Shown: positions 61,265-64,000 of the stretch, piece after piece
Numbering within the stretch: the stretch's first letter is position 1
Layout of the letters: the number at the start of each line of letters is the position of its first letter
NCBI RefSeq assembly: GCF_018617385.1
Contig: NZ_JACSKA010000004.1
Location: forward strand, 62,001 to 126,000
Direction: 5' to 3'
Length of the DNA: 64,000 nucleotides
Origin: Exiguobacterium sp018617385
GTDB lineage: Bacteria > Bacillota > Bacilli > Exiguobacteriales > Exiguobacteriaceae
Program-made: the position numbers and the translations under genes
The notes under the pieces: generated by a model
What the model was told of the DNA's origin: nothing
Database searches by the model: none
The model's input: the letters and a program-made list of their open reading frames with translations, nothing else

Positions 61265-62310
61265 CTTGCCCACCCTTCTTTCTCAAACAGTCGTTTCGTC
61301 AATGCGTCCGCATGTCCCCGAATCAGATCGTCCGGCACTTCTTGGCCGTCTGTCATCCAGGCGACCGGGAGACCGCTCTTTTTCACCATACGGTACATCG
61401 CGTGGATATCACTTGTCTCGTCCGCCTTCGTAAAAATAAGTGAGCTGAGAGGCAATGATTCAAACTGCGAATAAATCATATCCATGTCCTTCATTTTGGA
61501 GGTCAAACTCAACACGAGCGATAGACTTGTTTCAGTGAAGTCGTGATGTTCATGAAACTGTTCGACGTAAGCCGGGTCGCGGAAATTCCGCCCCGCTGTG
61601 TCGATCAGCACGATGTCTTTACGAGCAAATAATTGTTTGGCACGTTTAAAGTCATGAAAATCATATGCCACTTCGACAGGTATACTCATGATTTCAGCAT
61701 ACGTCTTCAGCTGTTCGATGGCAGCGATTCGGTACGTGTCGGTCGTAATCAATCCGACCGTTTTGCCTTCCGTCAGCTTGAAGTGCGCCGCAAGTTTGGC
61801 AAGCGTGGTCGTCTTGCCGACCCCCGTCGGTCCGACGACCATGACATATCGCTTCGCTTCAGGCGGTTCAATGAACGACGATTTGACTTGTTCGTACACG
61901 AAACGTTCAGCTTCTTCTACAGATTTTGTCGTATAGTACAGTTCGTTCAGCGTTTCCTCCCACGACTCATCGGCAAAGGATTCTGTCGAGAGCAGCGATT
62001 CGACATGTTGCAACGAGGCGTGTAGTCTTGGTGCCGCTCCTCCAATCACACGTGGTGGTGTCTGCGTGATGACAGATTGTGATGGTGTTGGTGTTGGAGC
62101 TGTCCGAACAGGGGCGGGTTGTCGTGGCTTTGTGACGACTTGCTCTTTTTCAAGCGCTGCGATGACCTCCACTTGCTTGGATGCAAAGAGACCGAACCAT
62201 CCCGTTTTCACTTGTCGTGAGTTGAGGATGACCGCCTCGTCTCCGAGCTCTTGTTTCACTTTCGCCATCGCATCAGCCATGGTCTTCGCCGTAAACTTTT
62301 TAATCTGCAT
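61243..62310 (-). CDS. flhF: Flagellar SRP-type GTPase FlhF
   Basis: A 355-residue protein: basic N-terminal domain (about 1-50), a Pro/Thr-rich linker (about 62-90), and an SRP-type NG domain with GPTGVGKT (160-167) and a DTAGRN motif. It recruits the first flagellar parts. It starts two bases after the flhA stop, with its ribosome site inside flhA. Confidence 0.94.
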   Translation of the reverse strand: MQIKKFTAKTMADAMAKVKQELGDEAVILNSRQVKTGWFGLFASKQVEVIAALEKEQVVTKPRQPAPVRTAPTPTPSQSVITQTPPRVIGGAAPRLHASLQHVESLLSTESFADESWEETLNELYYTTKSVEEAERFVYEQVKSSFIEPPEAKRYVMVVGPTGVGKTTTLAKLAAHFKLTEGKTVGLITTDTYRIAAIEQLKTYAEIMSIPVEVAYDFHDFKRAKQLFARKDIVLIDTAGRNFRDPAYVEQFHEHHDFTETSLSLVLSLTSKMKDMDMIYSQFESLPLSSLIFTKADETSDIHAMYRMVKKSGLPVAWMTDGQEVPDDLIRGHADALTKRLFEKEGWARWTKQGV

Positions 62311-62311
62311 G

Positions 62312-64000
62312 TTAAATCACCCCAATACTTTTCACTTCGACGGAACTGAGTAATTCGTTATAAGCCAATACCGGCACATCTGAATAATACCGTTCGAGCA
62401 ATTGACGAACGAACAGACGAATCGTTGGGGAACATAAAATCACAGCCGATGCCCCATATCGTTCAAACATCGACAGTTGTTCTCCAGTGCGTTCGATAAT
62501 CTCTCGAGCTTGCTCTGGGTCGAGCGCCAAATAGTTCCCGAACTCCGTTTTTTGAACCGCGTCTTGCACGGTCTGTTCTGTCTGTCCGCCGAGTGTCACG
62601 ACATAAAGTGGACCTTCAGGTGGTTTGACTTGATCGGTCAATTGACGAGACAACCCTTGTCGGCAATACTCTCCTAAGATTTCCGCATCTTTCGTCACTT
62701 TTCCGTAGTCTGCCATCGTTTCAAATAGAAGCGGCAAGTTCCGAATGGAGACACTTTCTTGGAGTAAGTGGCGTAGCACTTTCTGAATTTCGCCAATCGA
62801 GAGGACCGACGGTGTCACATCTTCGACGAGAACCGGATGGGTCTCTTTCAAATGTTCGACGAGTTGCTTCGTCTCTTCCCGACCGAGTAAATCTGCTGCA
62901 TGTTTCTTCAACGTCTCGGTCAAATGGGTCGCGACAACAGAAGGTGGGTCGACGACGGTATACCCGCTCATTTCTGCCCGTGTCCGTGTCTCTTCATCAA
63001 TCCAAAGAGCAGGAAGCCCAAACGCTGGTTCTGTCGTTTCGATGCCATACACTTCGGGATCTTCAATTCCTGGGCTCATCGCCAAGTAATGGTCGAGCAA
63101 TAACTCTCCCTCTGCGACGACGTTCCCTTTCACTTTGATCCGGTAGGCATTCGGTGACAGTTGCAAGTGGTCACGAATCCGAACCGTCGGTAAGATGAAG
63201 CCGAGCTCGAGTGCGAGCTGACGACGAATCATGACGACACGGTCTAGCAGGTCGCCACCTTGAGACTCATCTGCAAGCGGAATCAAGCCATACCCGAATT
63301 CAAATTCAATCGAGTCGATCTGTAACAGCGAGACGACTGATTCTGTCGGCGCTGTCGATGGTTCTTCTTCAATCATCGGCTCTTCCGTCGCCTGACGGAT
63401 GTTTCGACGCATCGTGTACGCGCCGAAGAATGCCGTTCCAGCGATGATCATCGTCACCGGAAGAAGGGGTGGCGACACGAATCCGAGCATGAAGACGATT
63501 GAACCGGCGATATACAGGAGCGACGGGTTTTGACCGAGCTGGTCGATTACGTCTTCCCCTAAGTTTCCATCCGAGACGGCACGGGTCACGATGATCCCGG
63601 TCGCGGTCGAAATCAAGAGTGCCGGGATTTGACTGACCAATCCATCCCCGATTGTCATGAGCGAGAACGTCTGGAACGCTTCACCCACTGGTAATCCCAT
63701 TTGAACGACACCGATGATAATCCCGAAGATCAAGTTGATCGTCACGATGATGATCCCGGCGATGGCATCTCCTTTAACGAACTTCGATGCCCCGTCCATC
63801 GATCCATAGAAGTCCGCTTCACTTTGAATTTTACGGCGACGCATCTGGGCTTCTTTGTCGTCAATCAAACCAGAGTTCAAATCGGCGTCGATGGCCATCT
63901 GTTTCCCCGGCATCGCATCGAGCGTGAAACGGGCAGAAACTTCCGAAACACGCTCCGCACCTTTTGTGATGACGACGAATTGAATGATGACGAGAATCAA
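62312..64000 (-). CDS. flhA: Flagellar export protein FlhA, 5' end outside the window
   Basis: The C-terminal 562 residues. The visible part begins inside a membrane helix, then the conserved FHIPEP cytoplasmic loop region (ARFTLDAMPGKQMAIDADLNSGLI, in part), further helices (MTIGDGLVSQIPALLIST) and the large cytoplasmic domain that receives export substrates. The first in-window codon is not a true start; the frame runs on past 64000. Confidence 0.95.
   Translation of the reverse strand: MILVIIQFVVITKGAERVSEVSARFTLDAMPGKQMAIDADLNSGLIDDKEAQMRRRKIQSEADFYGSMDGASKFVKGDAIAGIIIVTINLIFGIIIGVVQMGLPVGEAFQTFSLMTIGDGLVSQIPALLISTATGIIVTRAVSDGNLGEDVIDQLGQNPSLLYIAGSIVFMLGFVSPPLLPVTMIIAGTAFFGAYTMRRNIRQATEEPMIEEEPSTAPTESVVSLLQIDSIEFEFGYGLIPLADESQGGDLLDRVVMIRRQLALELGFILPTVRIRDHLQLSPNAYRIKVKGNVVAEGELLLDHYLAMSPGIEDPEVYGIETTEPAFGLPALWIDEETRTRAEMSGYTVVDPPSVVATHLTETLKKHAADLLGREETKQLVEHLKETHPVLVEDVTPSVLSIGEIQKVLRHLLQESVSIRNLPLLFETMADYGKVTKDAEILGEYCRQGLSRQLTDQVKPPEGPLYVVTLGGQTEQTVQDAVQKTEFGNYLALDPEQAREIIERTGEQLSMFERYGASAVILCSPTIRLFVRQLLERYYSDVPVLAYNELLSSVEVKSIGVI

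Overview
The window reads as ordinary chromosomal backbone of a low-to-mid G+C Gram-positive bacterium of the order Bacillales. Gene order follows Bacillus subtilis closely. The sporulation and diaminopimelate genes that punctuate these blocks in B. subtilis are absent, and a MurE with a DDPR motif sits next to a FemAB-type ligase. This combination fits a non-sporulating, motile bacterium with Lys-type peptidoglycan, such as Exiguobacterium. The genus is an inference from content and gene order, not from a search. I saw no rRNA, tRNA, CRISPR array, insertion sequence, prophage or clear pseudogene. Almost everything is on the minus strand. Only ansA, bdr and fer are on plus. GTG and TTG starts are common and were chosen by Shine-Dalgarno (SD) position.

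Layout. 1-17.5 kb matches the B. subtilis hbs-to-fer block. It holds hepS (cut by the window edge), hbs, two small envelope proteins, gpsA, der, an S1-repeat protein, plsC, cmk, a PilZ protein and prsW. Then come ansA and bdr on plus, followed by gudB, ddl, a MecA paralogue, a B12-type MerR regulator, a tiny membrane protein, recQ, ypbB and fer. 18-23.6 kb is a nucleoside-uptake operon (nupNOPQ) with a GntR/UTRA regulator. 24-28 kb has ftsK and rnjB. 28-31.4 kb is a wall cassette (murE, a FemAB ligase, an M15 peptidase). 31.4-42.2 kb carries mlpA, pnp, rpsO, ribF, truB, rbfA, infB, rplGA, rnpM, nusA and rimP. 42.3-55.6 kb carries polC, proS, rseP, dxr, cdsA, uppS, frr, pyrH, tsf and rpsB. 55.7-64 kb is the distal part of the fla/che operon (swrB, sigD, cheD, cheC, cheW, cheA, flhG, flhF, flhA), with flhA cut by the window edge.

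Working together, most genes serve translation (ribosomal proteins, factors, ribosome maturation), RNA turnover (PNPase, RNase J2), envelope synthesis (UppS, CdsA, Dxr, MurE, FemAB, Ddl, PlsC) and motility/chemotaxis.

The items most worth a second look are: (1) several intrinsic-terminator hairpins inside operons that abut the next SD, leaving no room for a promoter; (2) a cmk leader in which a hairpin separates a strong SD from the AUG; (3) the murE-femAB-M15 cassette occupying the slot of the B. subtilis dpa/asd/dap genes; (4) a MerR regulator with the Wx9-EH and ExHxxG motifs of B12 photoreceptors. I found no wholly new multi-gene system.
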